A DNA stretch of 64,000 nucleotides from the NCBI RefSeq assembly GCF_030546695.1, contig NZ_JAUOTP010000003.1, positions 558,001 to 622,000 of the forward strand, in the 5' to 3' direction. The position numbers and the translations under genes are program-made. Shown here piece after piece: positions 8,865 to 17,937 of the stretch (its first letter is position 1; each line of letters starts with the position of its first letter). The stretch comes from Sphingomonas natans. Its GTDB lineage: Bacteria; Pseudomonadota; Alphaproteobacteria; Sphingomonadales; Sphingomonadaceae. The notes below the pieces were generated by a model, which worked only from the letters and a program-made list of their open reading frames with translations, did no database searches and was not told where the DNA came from.

Positions 8865-9670
8865 TCCGAACCGACTAGGACTTATACCGTCTGTCGCATG
8901 AATGCGATCAACCGCATCCGCGCGTTGCGTGATCACAGGCGACGCAACGCGCCGGCAATGTGGCCTCAGCCACAATCGCAGGAGCTCTCGCTCACGCCCT
9001 GGCGCGTTTTCAAACGCGGTACGCGTGTGCAGCAGGGTCCAGTTGTGCCAGAAGATCATTTCGCCGGGTTGCAAGCTGAACCATAGGCCGACCCCGGGGC
9101 GATGGGCAATCCCGCGCACCGCCGCCAGAGCCTTCACCAGCAGGGCCGGTACCGACTCGTCCTGCTCGGCGGCGGCCCGATCGTTGAACATCGCGCCCAG
9201 CCCATGGAAACTGCCGACGTCGTCTGTGACCGAGTAATAGGGCACGAACGTGCGCGCGAGCGCGTCGCGCGGTCGGAAGATTCTGTAGAAGGCCTCCAAG
9301 CCATCATACCAGCCGGTGTACAGCGCCTCCAGAAGGTCCGGTCGCTCGACCAGCAAGATGTTGTGGATCGCCAGGCTGGATGCGAGCCCGCTCTCCCCGC
9401 CTTTGGTTGCCGTCTCAGGGTAGGCCAACGAGAGTGTTTCGTGAAAGTCGTTGTGGAAGCTCAGCTCCGTGTTGCTGATATATCCCCGGCCGAACGGATT
9501 GTCGGCCTCCTGGCGCACCCGGCCGAGCAGATCGCCCCGTTCGCTCTGCGGCGCGGGATGGCCAACGTGTCCCTGTCGATCGCCTCGATCGGCAAGCCGG
9601 CCGTGGCCTGTAACAATGCGTCGAATTCGCAGGCGCGCAGGCGACGCTCCAGACCTAATCGGCCGCCGAT
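8865..9670 (-). pseudogene. TauD/TfdA-like Fe(II)/2-oxoglutarate dioxygenase, internally deleted
   Basis: Two parts of one dioxygenase lie in different frames. The N-terminal part (about 9590-9660) reads FDALLQATAGLPIEAIDRDT, the family's first helix region. The second part (9540 downward) starts PQSERGDLLGRV and keeps the iron ligands: His and Asp in SFHNDFHE, and the distal His plus Arg in WTLLHTRTAFENAPGRERELLRLWL. Compared with the family, about 70 residues between DRDT and PQSERG are missing and the join is out of frame. This is a single out-of-frame deletion rather than drift, since the second half is well preserved. The enzyme would have hydroxylated a pathway substrate. The C-terminal limit is approximate. 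Confidence 0.75.
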
Positions 9671-9758
9671 CCGTTCGGCCTCCAGGCGGCTGGAGAGGCG
9701 AACGCAGTCCGATCACGAGGAGATGGCATGCCCGGATGTTTCCCGCGTCGGTTCCGAG

Positions 9759-9783
9759 AGCGCCGGGGAGTGGCCCCGGCGCT
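9759..9783 (-). terminator. Hairpin downstream of the TonB receptor gene
   Basis: AGCGCCGGGG (9759-9768) pairs perfectly with CCCCGGCGCT (9774-9783) around a five-base loop. It lies three bases past the stop codon of the TonB-dependent receptor gene. There is no T-run, so it may act as an mRNA-stabilising stem or a GC-rich terminator. Confidence 0.6.
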
Positions 9784-9786
9784 GCG

Positions 9787-12054
9787 TTAAAACTTGTAGC
9801 CTGCGCGAACGCCGTAGGTGACCGGTTCGCCATATTGACGGAACGAACCGAAGGAGCTGCCCGAACTGATCACCAGATATTTGGTGTTCGTGACGTTCTC
9901 TGAATAGACGCCCAGCGAGAAATGATTGCTCGCGTCGACCCAGTTGAGCGACAGGTTGAGCATCGCATAGGCCTTCTGGCGGAAACGTTGTTCGTTCTGG
10001 AGAGCGGCAGGACCGGTCGGTCCGTACAGCGACGCATTCCCGACGACGAACGAGCTCGTATAAGTCCCGTTTCCGCTTAGCGTGATCTTGCCGCCCGCTA
10101 ACGGTACCGAATAATCTGCCCCCAAGCTGCCGCTCCACGTTGGCGCCCGCGCCATCTGCTGGCCGTTCCAGTTCTGCCGCTGTCCGGGAACATTGAGGTT
10201 GGTCACCGCATTGAGCCCGGTGCCCGTCGCCCCTGCAAAATTTATGTATCGCGCGTGAGTATAGGCGCCGTTTGCGCGGAGATTGAGATCGGGCGCGGGC
10301 GTGACCGTTAGCGAGGCTTCGCCGCCATAGCTACGTGCTTTCGGCGCGTTGCCAATCACGTTCACGATCGCGCAGCCTAGGCCCGTGCAAGTCGGATCGG
10401 GTACGGTCAGGCCGACCTGCAAGTTACGATAGTCATAGTAGAAGGCGGCAGTATCGAAGCGGATGGTTCGACTGGCCGTCTTGAAGCCGACCTCATAGGC
10501 CTTGATTTTTTCGGGGCTGATCGGGATCAGCAATTCCGGCCGCGCCTGCGGCGTTTGCGGCAAGGTGCCGCTGCGAAACCCTTCCGTGAACGAGGCATAG
10601 ACGTTGGTCCGCGGCGCGATCTCGTAGCGCAGCACGGCGCGCGGCGCCACGCCCGAGAAGGTGGCGTTCGTGCTTCCCGGAAGGATCGGCGATGGCGCCG
10701 CGACATGATAGTCAACATGCTTGCGCTCGCGACTATACCGAACTCCGCCCGTCAGGAAGAGTTTTTCGGTCAGATGATAGGTGACGTCCGCATAGGCGGC
10801 CACAGCATGGCTGCTGGCATTCGAAAACTGCTCGGGCGAATTGACCCCAAACGAGGATGGGACGAAGCTTGAACTAAGCTTGTCGCGGTAAAAGAGGCCG
10901 CCGATGACGATCTCGAAATTCTTGATCGCATCGATATTGTAGTCGGCCTGCTCCTGGAAGGTTTTCTGCCGGCCCGACTGTGACGTGCTCGAAAGCGGCA
11001 CTTTCGACCCGTCGAAATCGTAGATGATGTAGACCGAGCGATGGGTGTAGCCGGTGTAGGAGGTCAGCGTGCCGATGCCGGTGGCGACTTCGCTCTTGAG
11101 CGTGCCTTCGTCGACCTTCACCGTGTTCTTCGGCACAAGGTTCAGCGAAGCGGTGTTACGCTCGGTCGCCCGCCCGGGCAAAGCGTTGATCGAAGATGGC
11201 GCGTTTGCATATTGAACATAGACGAGACCACGCCCGTCGAGCAGGTACAGATGGTTATAGCCGAACGTAAGCTTGACGCCGTCGAAAGGGTGCGCCTTCA
11301 GCTTGGCGCGAAGCGAAGCGCTTTTGAAGGGCGCGGCGTCGAAGTCCTTCTTTCCTGTGGCATCGATATCCTTGATGTACCCGTCGCTGTTGCGATAGTA
11401 GCCGGCAATGCTGAACCCGATATCATCGGCCAACGGACCGGACAGATACGCCTGGGCGCGCTTGTCGTTGAACCGTGCATAAGCGACGTTGAAGTTTCCG
11501 GAGAGCTGACTGGACGGATCGAGCGTGTTGACGAGGATGGCGCCGCCCGTCGCGTTGCGGCCATAGAGAGTGCCCTGCGGGCCCTTGAGGATTTGCACGT
11601 CGGCAACGTTGACCAGGTCTCCGTTGATACCGAGCGTGTCCGACTGATAGAAACCGTCGATATAAACGGCGACGTTATTCTCGTAGCCGAGACCCGTTGT
11701 CAGCGTCGTGACGCCCCGGATCGATGGCTGGGTAAAGGCGCCGCCGCGCGACACCTGGACGCCGGCCGCGATATTGCCGAGATCCTGGAAGCGGGTGACC
11801 CCGGAGCGGACGAGGTTCGATCCCGAAACCGCGGTGATCGACAGCGGCACTGCCTCAAGCCGTTCAGAGCGACGCTGCGCCGTGACGATGATGTCGTTGG
11901 CGTCGGCGGCACTGACGGCGGCCGGGGGTGTGGCAGGAGCCGCGTCGCCCGCAGCCGGCGCCGTCGGTGGCCTGACCTGGGAAAAGGCCGGAAAGGCCGC
12001 CAAAACCGCCGTGCCCGCCAGCAATTGGCGCGCGACATGAAGATGGCGATACAT
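9787..12054 (-). CDS. TonB-dependent outer membrane receptor
   Basis: 755 residues from an ATG at 12054 with GGGAGGAA upstream; an earlier in-frame start would add a non-signal tail. A signal peptide of about 25 residues (LLAGTAVLAAFPAFSQ) is followed by a Pro/Ala linker, ANDIIVTAQRR as the probable TonB-contact region, and a plug domain with LKGPQGTLYGRNATGGAI. The beta-barrel ends with an aromatic residue (VRAGYKF), as expected. It should carry a substrate too large or scarce for porins across the outer membrane. Its place beside the MFS transporter and catabolic genes suggests it imports the pathway substrate rather than iron. A palindromic site lies about 125 bases upstream. Confidence 0.93.
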   Translation of the reverse strand: MYRHLHVARQLLAGTAVLAAFPAFSQVRPPTAPAAGDAAPATPPAAVSAADANDIIVTAQRRSERLEAVPLSITAVSGSNLVRSGVTRFQDLGNIAAGVQVSRGGAFTQPSIRGVTTLTTGLGYENNVAVYIDGFYQSDTLGINGDLVNVADVQILKGPQGTLYGRNATGGAILVNTLDPSSQLSGNFNVAYARFNDKRAQAYLSGPLADDIGFSIAGYYRNSDGYIKDIDATGKKDFDAAPFKSASLRAKLKAHPFDGVKLTFGYNHLYLLDGRGLVYVQYANAPSSINALPGRATERNTASLNLVPKNTVKVDEGTLKSEVATGIGTLTSYTGYTHRSVYIIYDFDGSKVPLSSTSQSGRQKTFQEQADYNIDAIKNFEIVIGGLFYRDKLSSSFVPSSFGVNSPEQFSNASSHAVAAYADVTYHLTEKLFLTGGVRYSRERKHVDYHVAAPSPILPGSTNATFSGVAPRAVLRYEIAPRTNVYASFTEGFRSGTLPQTPQARPELLIPISPEKIKAYEVGFKTASRTIRFDTAAFYYDYRNLQVGLTVPDPTCTGLGCAIVNVIGNAPKARSYGGEASLTVTPAPDLNLRANGAYTHARYINFAGATGTGLNAVTNLNVPGQRQNWNGQQMARAPTWSGSLGADYSVPLAGGKITLSGNGTYTSSFVVGNASLYGPTGPAALQNEQRFRQKAYAMLNLSLNWVDASNHFSLGVYSENVTNTKYLVISSGSSFGSFRQYGEPVTYGVRAGYKF

Positions 12055-12179
12055 CAAGTTCCTCCCTCGCCGCTTCTTGCGCGCGGCATTGTTATCCGAT
12101 GGCGCGCGCCAGCCTCGCATCGGCTTGAAGGGCGCACGATCAACGCGGCTGGATTAGTCGAGCATCAGCTCCGCCACAA

Positions 12180-12198
12180 TAGGCAACGCAATGCCTAG
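12180..12198. promoter_or_regulatory. Inverted repeat upstream of the TonB receptor gene
   Basis: TAGGCA-ACGCAA-TGCCTA (12180-12197) is a perfect six-base inverted repeat with a six-base spacer. Read on the minus strand, 12198-12186 is CTAGGCATTGCGT, which matches CTATGCATTGCAT at 8464-8476 in 11 of 13 positions. It is a candidate operator for the local TetR protein. Confidence 0.4.
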
Positions 12199-12273
12199 TG
12201 TGCATTCTATCTCGCCCGCTAATTCGATCTCGGTTGAAACTGGCAGTAAGCCGGCGTCACCAGGCTCTTAGAC

Positions 12274-13497
12274 TCAGTCGCTGGTCTCGGTTGCGCGCCG
12301 CGTGGGCGTACCGAGAGAGAGGATCATCGCTCCGGCCATTAGGCTCAACGGTATGGCCGTGATGAGCATCCAGCGATAGGATCCGGTCTGGTCATGCACG
12401 TAGCTGGCCAGCAGCGGGCCGACGCCGGTGGCGACGGTGGCGCTGCTCGCAATGATACTGAACAGCAGACCAAAGCTGCGAAGGCCGAAATATCGCGCCG
12501 TGAGGAACGTCGCTGCCTCGAGTTCGGCGCCGACCGAAAGGCCGAGAACCAGGATCGCGAGCGTCGAGGCCACGGTGGAGCCGGGTCCGGCCAGCAGGAG
12601 CAGAGCCGCTGAGAGCGCCGGCATAGCGAGGCTGGCGCTCGCGACGAACAGCGGATTGGTCCGATCAACGAGATGCCCGGAGATCAGGCGGCCGGCGATT
12701 GAGGTTATACCGACAATCGTTGCGAGCATTGCAGCGCGGGCGGACCCGATGCCGGCGTCTGCCAGCATCGGAATGAGCGAGATGACGAACGCCATCTGCA
12801 CCAAAGCACAGACCGCAGACGCGCAGAGAATGAAGAGATACTGGCGCGAGAACAGTGCGTCGCGCGCGTTAAACCCGGCCAGACGCCCGCCGGAGCCGGC
12901 CACCAGGGAGGACCGGCGCGTGTCGTGCGCGCTTCGGAACAGCAGGAGCACCAGCGGAAAGGTGACCCCGCCCCACAGCAGGGCGAGCCATGCATAAGCC
13001 GGTCGCCACCCCGCGGAGGCGATGAGGACGGTCGAAGCGAGCGGAACCAGAGCGGAACCGAGGCCGGCGCCACTCAGCGTTATCGCCAGGGCCAGCCCCC
13101 TTCCCCTCGTGAACAGGCTCGAGACCGCGGACACCCAGATCGTCGGCTTTACGCCCGCGCTCGTGATACCGATCAGAGTCCAGATTGCCCACCACCCGGC
13201 CAAGCTGTGCGCGGTCGAGGCAAGCGCGATCGCGACACAATAGATGACGACGCCGGGGATCGCGAGTTTGCGCGGACCATAACGATCGATGGCGGCTCCG
13301 ACGCAAGGTCCGAGAATAGCGGCGCACGTGGTCGCGATCGTCAGGCCGAAGCTGATTTCGGAACGCGTCCAGCCGGTGTCCCGCTGGATCGGGCCGAGAA
13401 ACGCGCCCATCGAATAGACATAGACCGTGGTCAGCGAGAGCCCGATCGTACCTGCAAAGATCGTCGGCCAGTTCTGGCGCCACTCGTTCTTAAGCAC
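12274..13497 (-). CDS. MFS transporter (monocarboxylate/oxalate-formate antiporter type)
   Basis: 407 residues with about 12 hydrophobic spans. The start is a GTG at 13497. The N-terminal half has GWTRSEISFGLTIATTCAAILGP and the loop DRYGPRKL, the MFS signature between spans 2 and 3. The long central loop is near residue 200-220 (RSAHDTRRSSLVAGSGGR). The style resembles monocarboxylate and oxalate/formate carriers. It is probably the inner-membrane partner of the TonB receptor, importing the organic acid consumed by the pathway; the substrate is inferred from context. It lies upstream of the receptor gene on the same strand with a 219-base gap, and is divergent from the SDR at 13687. Confidence 0.9.
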   Translation of the reverse strand: MLKNEWRQNWPTIFAGTIGLSLTTVYVYSMGAFLGPIQRDTGWTRSEISFGLTIATTCAAILGPCVGAAIDRYGPRKLAIPGVVIYCVAIALASTAHSLAGWWAIWTLIGITSAGVKPTIWVSAVSSLFTRGRGLALAITLSGAGLGSALVPLASTVLIASAGWRPAYAWLALLWGGVTFPLVLLLFRSAHDTRRSSLVAGSGGRLAGFNARDALFSRQYLFILCASAVCALVQMAFVISLIPMLADAGIGSARAAMLATIVGITSIAGRLISGHLVDRTNPLFVASASLAMPALSAALLLLAGPGSTVASTLAILVLGLSVGAELEAATFLTARYFGLRSFGLLFSIIASSATVATGVGPLLASYVHDQTGSYRWMLITAIPLSLMAGAMILSLGTPTRRATETSD

Positions 13498-13686
13498 GCG
13501 CCGTACCTGGCATCATTGTCGAGACGTCCCTTGTTGCAACGCTGATCCTGTCCGGGCCACCGCCCTGCGATCGGCGTCTGCGAGCCATCGCACATGCGCC
13601 GTGTCGTTTGGATCCTAGCCCGGTGGCCGATGTGCGGGTAGATGTCGGCGAATGCAATTGGCTCGTAGCATAACCGGGGTGTCACT

Positions 13687-14424
13687 ATGGTTCCTGATCT
13701 CGAAGGCCGTAAGATCGTCGTTACAGGTGCCGGCAATGGCATTGGTCTCGCGGCCGCCCGTCGTCTCGTCGCTTTGGGTGCGAGCGTTGCGCTGATTGAT
13801 CGCGACCGGGCAGCGCTGGATGCCGTCGCGGTCGCGCCCGGAATGGCCAAGATCGTGTGCGACATCAGCGTTGCCGAAGAGGTCGAGCGGGCCGCGAAGG
13901 AGGCCGAGAGCGCACTCGGCGGCGTCGATGGGCTGGTGAATGCTGCGGGCGTGCTCGTCCAGGGTTCGCTGGATGAGCTCTCGCTTGATCAATGGGCCAG
14001 AAGCCTCAAAGTCAATCTGCTGGGCGCCGTTCTCATGTGCAAATTTCTGGCAGAATCGCTCAAGCGGGCCGGCTTCGCCACAATCGTCAACGTCGCCTCG
14101 GTCGGCGCGTTGCGGCCGGCGAAGGGCGTCTCGGCCTATTCCGCGGCGAAGGCCGGATTGCTGATGTTCAGCAAGTGCATGGCGGTCGAACTAGCACCGA
14201 CCATCCGGGTCAATGCCGTCTGCCCCGGCACGATCGAGACCGCCATGACCCACGGTCTGCTGGCGGACCCTGCGATTCGCGAGCGGTTGGCGGGAGGCAA
14301 TGCGCTCGGCCGACTGGGTGCCGCGGACGAGATTGCCGACGTGATCGCCTATCTGAGCGGCCCGGCATCGTCTTATGTGAACGGAGCGACCGTGGTGGTC
14401 GATGGTGGCTCGACCTGGCTATAG
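13687..14424 (+). CDS. SDR family oxidoreductase
   Basis: 245 residues from an ATG with GGGGTG five bases upstream. It is a complete classical short-chain dehydrogenase: TGAGNGIG at residues 13-20, Asp38 after strand 2 (NAD preference), NAAG at 85-88, and catalytic Ser138, Tyr151, Lys155 (YSAAK). It ends with the usual VNGATVVVDGGSTWL. It is predicted to oxidise or reduce a hydroxy/keto pathway intermediate. It is divergent from the MFS gene across 189 bases and is probably co-regulated with it. The following 900 bases contain no convincing gene, so this marks the right edge of the catabolic island. Confidence 0.9.
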   Translation: MVPDLEGRKIVVTGAGNGIGLAAARRLVALGASVALIDRDRAALDAVAVAPGMAKIVCDISVAEEVERAAKEAESALGGVDGLVNAAGVLVQGSLDELSLDQWARSLKVNLLGAVLMCKFLAESLKRAGFATIVNVASVGALRPAKGVSAYSAAKAGLLMFSKCMAVELAPTIRVNAVCPGTIETAMTHGLLADPAIRERLAGGNALGRLGAADEIADVIAYLSGPASSYVNGATVVVDGGSTWL

Positions 14425-15328
14425 CGGGCTGCGAACACCGCGAAGGCAGGTCGATCGGTCGCGATCGGGGGTTACGCGTGGGCAAGTCAGGCCAGCTCAC
14501 TGTCGAAGCGGATCCTTCGATGTCGAAGCGCTCACTGGTCGACAATTATTGACCGGCAACAGCCTGGGCGCGGGATTGGTACAACATTAAAAGCGAAATA
14601 TGATACGATGGGCCATCGTACACCCGACCGCCAACCTCAATGACTCTCTAGAGGCTCTCCATGTTCTTCAGACGGCGGGTCGGACCGCAATCCGATCGAC
14701 GGACCTGACGCGCCTCGTCCGCGAACGCCTGCAAACGACAGGGCTTCTGCTCAGGGTGATGCGTGGCTGGAAACCCCTGTCGGGAGCTGGCGCGGGCCGC
14801 CGCGTAGCGGCTACCCGGGCGACCAAAGGGGTTGCGATGCCGCGCCGTCTCGCCGCAGGTGGCACGGGCACGGCAAAGAAAGCGCCGGAAGCGACATTGA
14901 TGGCGCGCGGTTCCAGATCCGCACAGGAGTCCGGCGCGGTCATTCCCGGTCCGGGCGCGGCGAATCCAGCTGCGACAGACCGGATGCAAGGGGCAGCTGA
15001 TCGTCAACGACCAGCATTCGGCCGACTTGTCCCGATCAGCGGCGCCGCGCAGCCGGAAGGCAAGCGATCAGGCGGTGCGAGGCGTGGCCGCAGGGGAGAT
15101 ACTCAGCGGGTGGCGTCGACCCGCTGTCATCGAGCCTCATCCGCGGAGAGGAGAGGCGGATTACGTAATGACCGGCTTCAGCCGGGCACTGTTCTAACGG
15201 ATTACAATACTGCGATTTCTGATCGCATGGATCACAGCACCCGCAAACCCGTGACTTAGAAGCTTTCAATGGGTAAATAGTGATTATTATCCCGTTCTCG
15301 GTGTTACATCGGAGTGCTCGTACACCCG
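14425..15328. other. 900-base gap without a convincing gene
   Basis: Open frames here have shadow-like composition and no motif. The one notable element is TACGATGG-G-CCATCGTA (14604-14620), a perfect eight-base inverted repeat just after TATGAT, which looks like an operator without an attached gene. Confidence 0.4.
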
Positions 15329-15979
15329 TTATCGAATAGGCGTCTTACCAGCGTGCCGTTGCGCGCCCCAAAGCGCAGCTTGGGTTCGGTTCGTTAATCG
15401 AAGCTTCCGCAGTATGGCCTTAACATGTACCTTTACGGTTGCCTCGCTGATATTTAGTCGCCTTGCTATAACCTTGTTGGCGTCGCCCTGCACAAGAAGA
15501 TTCAGTGTGTCGATTTCGCGTTCGGACAGTTGAGCGCCAGGCCCGACCGGCTGAGGATCTTCGCTGGCACCCCTCTCGACCAGAAAGTCTACCACGTCGC
15601 CGGAAAGCACTCGCTCGCCCAGGGCGACAAGGCGTAGCGACGCGGCGAACTGGTCGCGTGTACCGCTGCTCAGTATGAGGCCAGCGATACCGCGCTGATA
15701 GGCGATGACAATATCGTCAATTTCGAAATTCGAAGCGGTCAAAACCTGACGCGCTTGCGGGCACGCTGCTGACAACTCTGTGCAGACATCACCGACCACG
15801 CTGCTGGGCTCCAGAGCCATCAACACGATGTCGACGTCACGCGCCGGTTGCGCACAAAACTCACAGATTGATGAGGCTGCTAATGGAACCGAGAAATCGC
15901 GACTGGCTAGAACTTTGGATATGCCCTCACGCATAACTTCGCTAGCGGCAATCACCCCAACACTCGCTATACTACTCAT
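15329..15979 (-). CDS. NarL/LuxR-type regulator with degenerate receiver domain
   Basis: 216 residues from the ATG at 15979 (GGAGG four bases upstream). The C-terminal LuxR helix-turn-helix (about residues 150-205) is canonical: LSEREIDTLNLLVQGDANKVIARRLNISEATVKVHVKAIL. The N-terminal half has receiver-like length and pattern but lacks the phosphorylation chemistry. The usual acidic pair is replaced by Ala-Ala (VGVIAASEVMREG) and the phospho-acceptor Asp by Ala (DIVLMALEPSS). It is therefore probably a phosphorylation-independent DNA-binding regulator. No kinase gene is adjacent and its targets are unknown. Confidence 0.85.
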   Translation of the reverse strand: MSSIASVGVIAASEVMREGISKVLASRDFSVPLAASSICEFCAQPARDVDIVLMALEPSSVVGDVCTELSAACPQARQVLTASNFEIDDIVIAYQRGIAGLILSSGTRDQFAASLRLVALGERVLSGDVVDFLVERGASEDPQPVGPGAQLSEREIDTLNLLVQGDANKVIARRLNISEATVKVHVKAILRKLRLTNRTQAALWGAQRHAGKTPIR

Positions 15980-16346
15980 CACGCCTCCACACTTGGGATT
16001 ATCGTATCCCTATTGATTACAGGCGGATGTGGCTTGATCCCAAAGGTCGCGTCAAGCATATTGACATTCTGTTACATGCAAAAACGAGGTAGTCCTCATA
16101 AACAGGTGAATATGGCGGTGAGCCTGCGATCTCGCGCGACGAACGTCCGCTCTTCTGGCTTGCGAGACTGCAGCGGCCAGAGCGCACACCACGGGCGATC
16201 GAGTGTCGCCCTGGTCCGTCCATAAATGGACACAAGGTTATCGCCCGCCTCCCCTCGCCGCCCCAAATAACCCGCGCATGCCGCCTGGACAGCCTGCCGG
16301 TAAGGGCTGCGCCCTGTTCGCGAGTTTCATGCGATGGTATCGCCTG
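15980..16346. other. Intergenic region upstream of the NarL-like gene
   Basis: No gene is supported. TTGACA occurs at about 16060 on the plus strand without a good -10 partner. Nothing else stands out. Confidence 0.3.
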
Positions 16347-16520
16347 TCATGTTACCCGAAATTCTCGGAACACGGACATCTCGCCTTCGTAGCGCCGCAC
16401 CATTTCCTGCAGCCTCGCAAGCCTCTCGCGGCTCGGTGTAGCCCTGGCCCGCTCCAGAGCGAGCTCCCTAATCGCACGGTCGCGGGCCGCTTCAAGATAT
16501 TGGCGAAAGTTGCTTCCCAT
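16347..16520 (-). CDS. 57-residue hypothetical helical protein
   Basis: From the ATG at 16520 (GGAG about ten bases upstream) the peptide reads MGSNFRQYLEAARDRAIREL and continues through alternating charged and hydrophobic residues typical of one or two long helices, ending SVFREFRVT. Longer in-frame starts reach 16643 but add an unlike sequence. The composition supports coding better than its neighbours, but no family is recognised. It stands alone between two unrelated genes. Confidence 0.45.
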   Translation of the reverse strand: MGSNFRQYLEAARDRAIRELALERARATPSRERLARLQEMVRRYEGEMSVFREFRVT

Positions 16521-16805
16521 CTGCTGCAGGCTCCAGCGTTCTGGTAGATAACGTCCTCCTCCAGGATTCGGGGCAAAGCTATTAATCTCCAACAGGGACT
16601 TCCATACTTGCGACCAAGCCGCACCATCGCAGGATGGTGGCAATCGTTGCCAGAAGAGTTATGCTCCATCTGCCCCTGTCGAGGGCAGGACTCGAGATAC
16701 GGCTACAGCAAATCCGGGCGTCATGCCTTCTATGTGATCGTGCCGGCGATTTATGAAGACGTATCGGAGCACGCCGAGCACATTGCTCTTGCATAGCCGC
16801 GCTGC

Positions 16806-17051
16806 TTGGCACATCTTGCAGAAGTGAATGCCGAAATGCTCGAGACTATGTTGATTGACATGCTGGTGGGTGCGACCGGTGGGAAGAACGCGAAGTGGAA
16901 GCGCGCCGTCGGCATGATAGAGATCTTGCCGATCACATCGCATGTCACATCCAACTGGCGCGTGATCGCGATCGGTACTCCAGATGAAAAGGCCGCGGTT
17001 GAGGAAGCCGCCGAAATCGTTCGCGAGCATCATCCTTATGCAGTGGCTTAG
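16806..17051 (+). CDS. Small conserved-looking hypothetical protein
   Basis: About 70-81 residues. The frame opens with TTG at 16806, and GTG at 16824 or ATG at 16836 are also possible starts. The body reads like a folded alpha/beta domain: a helix (MLETMLIDMLVGATGGKNAKWK), beta strands (VGMIEILPITSHVTSNWRVIAIG) and a helix (DEKAAVEEAAEIVREHHPYAV). No catalytic motif or membrane segment is seen, and no family is recognised. The composition is clearly protein-like, so the gene is probably real. Confidence 0.6.
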   Translation: MAHLAEVNAEMLETMLIDMLVGATGGKNAKWKRAVGMIEILPITSHVTSNWRVIAIGTPDEKAAVEEAAEIVREHHPYAVA

Positions 17052-17167
17052 CGCGTGCCGCCTCAGACAGGGAACGTTCTACGACCCCCGCCGCGGTCGG
17101 CGTAGCTCGTGAACGGTTGTATCCGTCAGACCGGCGCTCCGAAGCCTTCGTACTCTGGAGATAGCTA

Positions 17168-17614
17168 GTGTTCGATTTGCTGGCGAGGGACCATCAGGAG
17201 CTGGTTTCTATAGCTCAAATGGGCGAACAACTCTTGAGCAACGCCAAGAAGTCCGATCCCGACGCATTGTTAGAGAACCGATGGCGATTCGAGCGGTGGG
17301 CATCCCGGCACCTTCACACGCTCACCGCCGACGTGCTGCCCACACTTCTCGCCGAGGGACCGAGCGAGCGGGCCGAGAGCATCCGGAATCTCTCTCGTCT
17401 GACCGATCTGCTCGTGACGATGTACGTCGAGCACAAAGCTCGTTATTCTCTGCACGATCCTCAGCCCGTTCGCGACAGTTATACCGTGTCGGCGACGTCT
17501 TTGCTTAGGCAAATGCAACAATTAGTCGCAGCGGAGCAGCAGATACTTTTCAGTCGATCCAGGGATAGCCGGTTGTCGATGCGTGAGCCGCCTATCAGCA
17601 CGACAGAAACGTAG
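17168..17614 (+). CDS. Helical protein, possibly hemerythrin-like
   Basis: 148 residues from a GTG at 17168, with GGAG shortly upstream. Predicted almost entirely alpha-helical with regularly spaced His and Glu/Asp: DHQELV near residue 9, RWASRHLHTLTADVLPTL near 50, and a late helix with AAEQQIL. This resembles the four-helix hemerythrin/HHE layout. However, the full set of iron ligands is not clearly present, so the family call is tentative. The C-terminal tail is Ser/Arg/Thr-rich and likely disordered. It lies near other small stress-type genes. Confidence 0.5.
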   Translation: MFDLLARDHQELVSIAQMGEQLLSNAKKSDPDALLENRWRFERWASRHLHTLTADVLPTLLAEGPSERAESIRNLSRLTDLLVTMYVEHKARYSLHDPQPVRDSYTVSATSLLRQMQQLVAAEQQILFSRSRDSRLSMREPPISTTET

Positions 17615-17875
17615 CAGGGAGCACCAAGCCGAAGACCGAAGGCTGACGGGGCCTCCCAGGTTAGCGCGCTAGGACCGTCGCTTCATCAAGTGCGACACCT
17701 GACGCATACACAAGGCGAGCGATCGGCAAGGTCACCGTCTGAGGCTTTAACAGAGCAATCGCGCTTGCGACCCCAGATTGTCCGACGCCATGATGATCGC
17801 GAAGGATTGCTATCCTCCGTCATCATGCCGGCATGCGCGCAAAGTCGTTTAATCAAATTCCGAGTATCGTCTTCG

Positions 17876-17905
17876 ATGTGTGGTGGCTTCTCGGCCACCA
17901 CACAT
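17876..17905 (-). terminator. Hairpin downstream of the first mucR gene
   Basis: ATGTGTGGTGG (17876-17886) and CCACCACACAT (17895-17905) form a perfect 11-base stem with an eight-base loop, starting 32 bases past the mucR stop on the minus strand. There is no T-run. Confidence 0.6.
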
Positions 17906-17937
17906 GCTCCGCTATGCGTGCGAGTCCAGCGCCAGCT

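Noticed and set aside
14600-15259. 219-codon frame in the gap after the second SDR
   Set aside because: Gly/Arg-rich, no motif, no ribosome-binding site, and lacks protein-like alternation.
17072-17100. GGAAC at about 17074 upstream of the hemerythrin-like gene as an EcfG promoter
   Set aside because: No CGTT at the required 16-17 base spacing.
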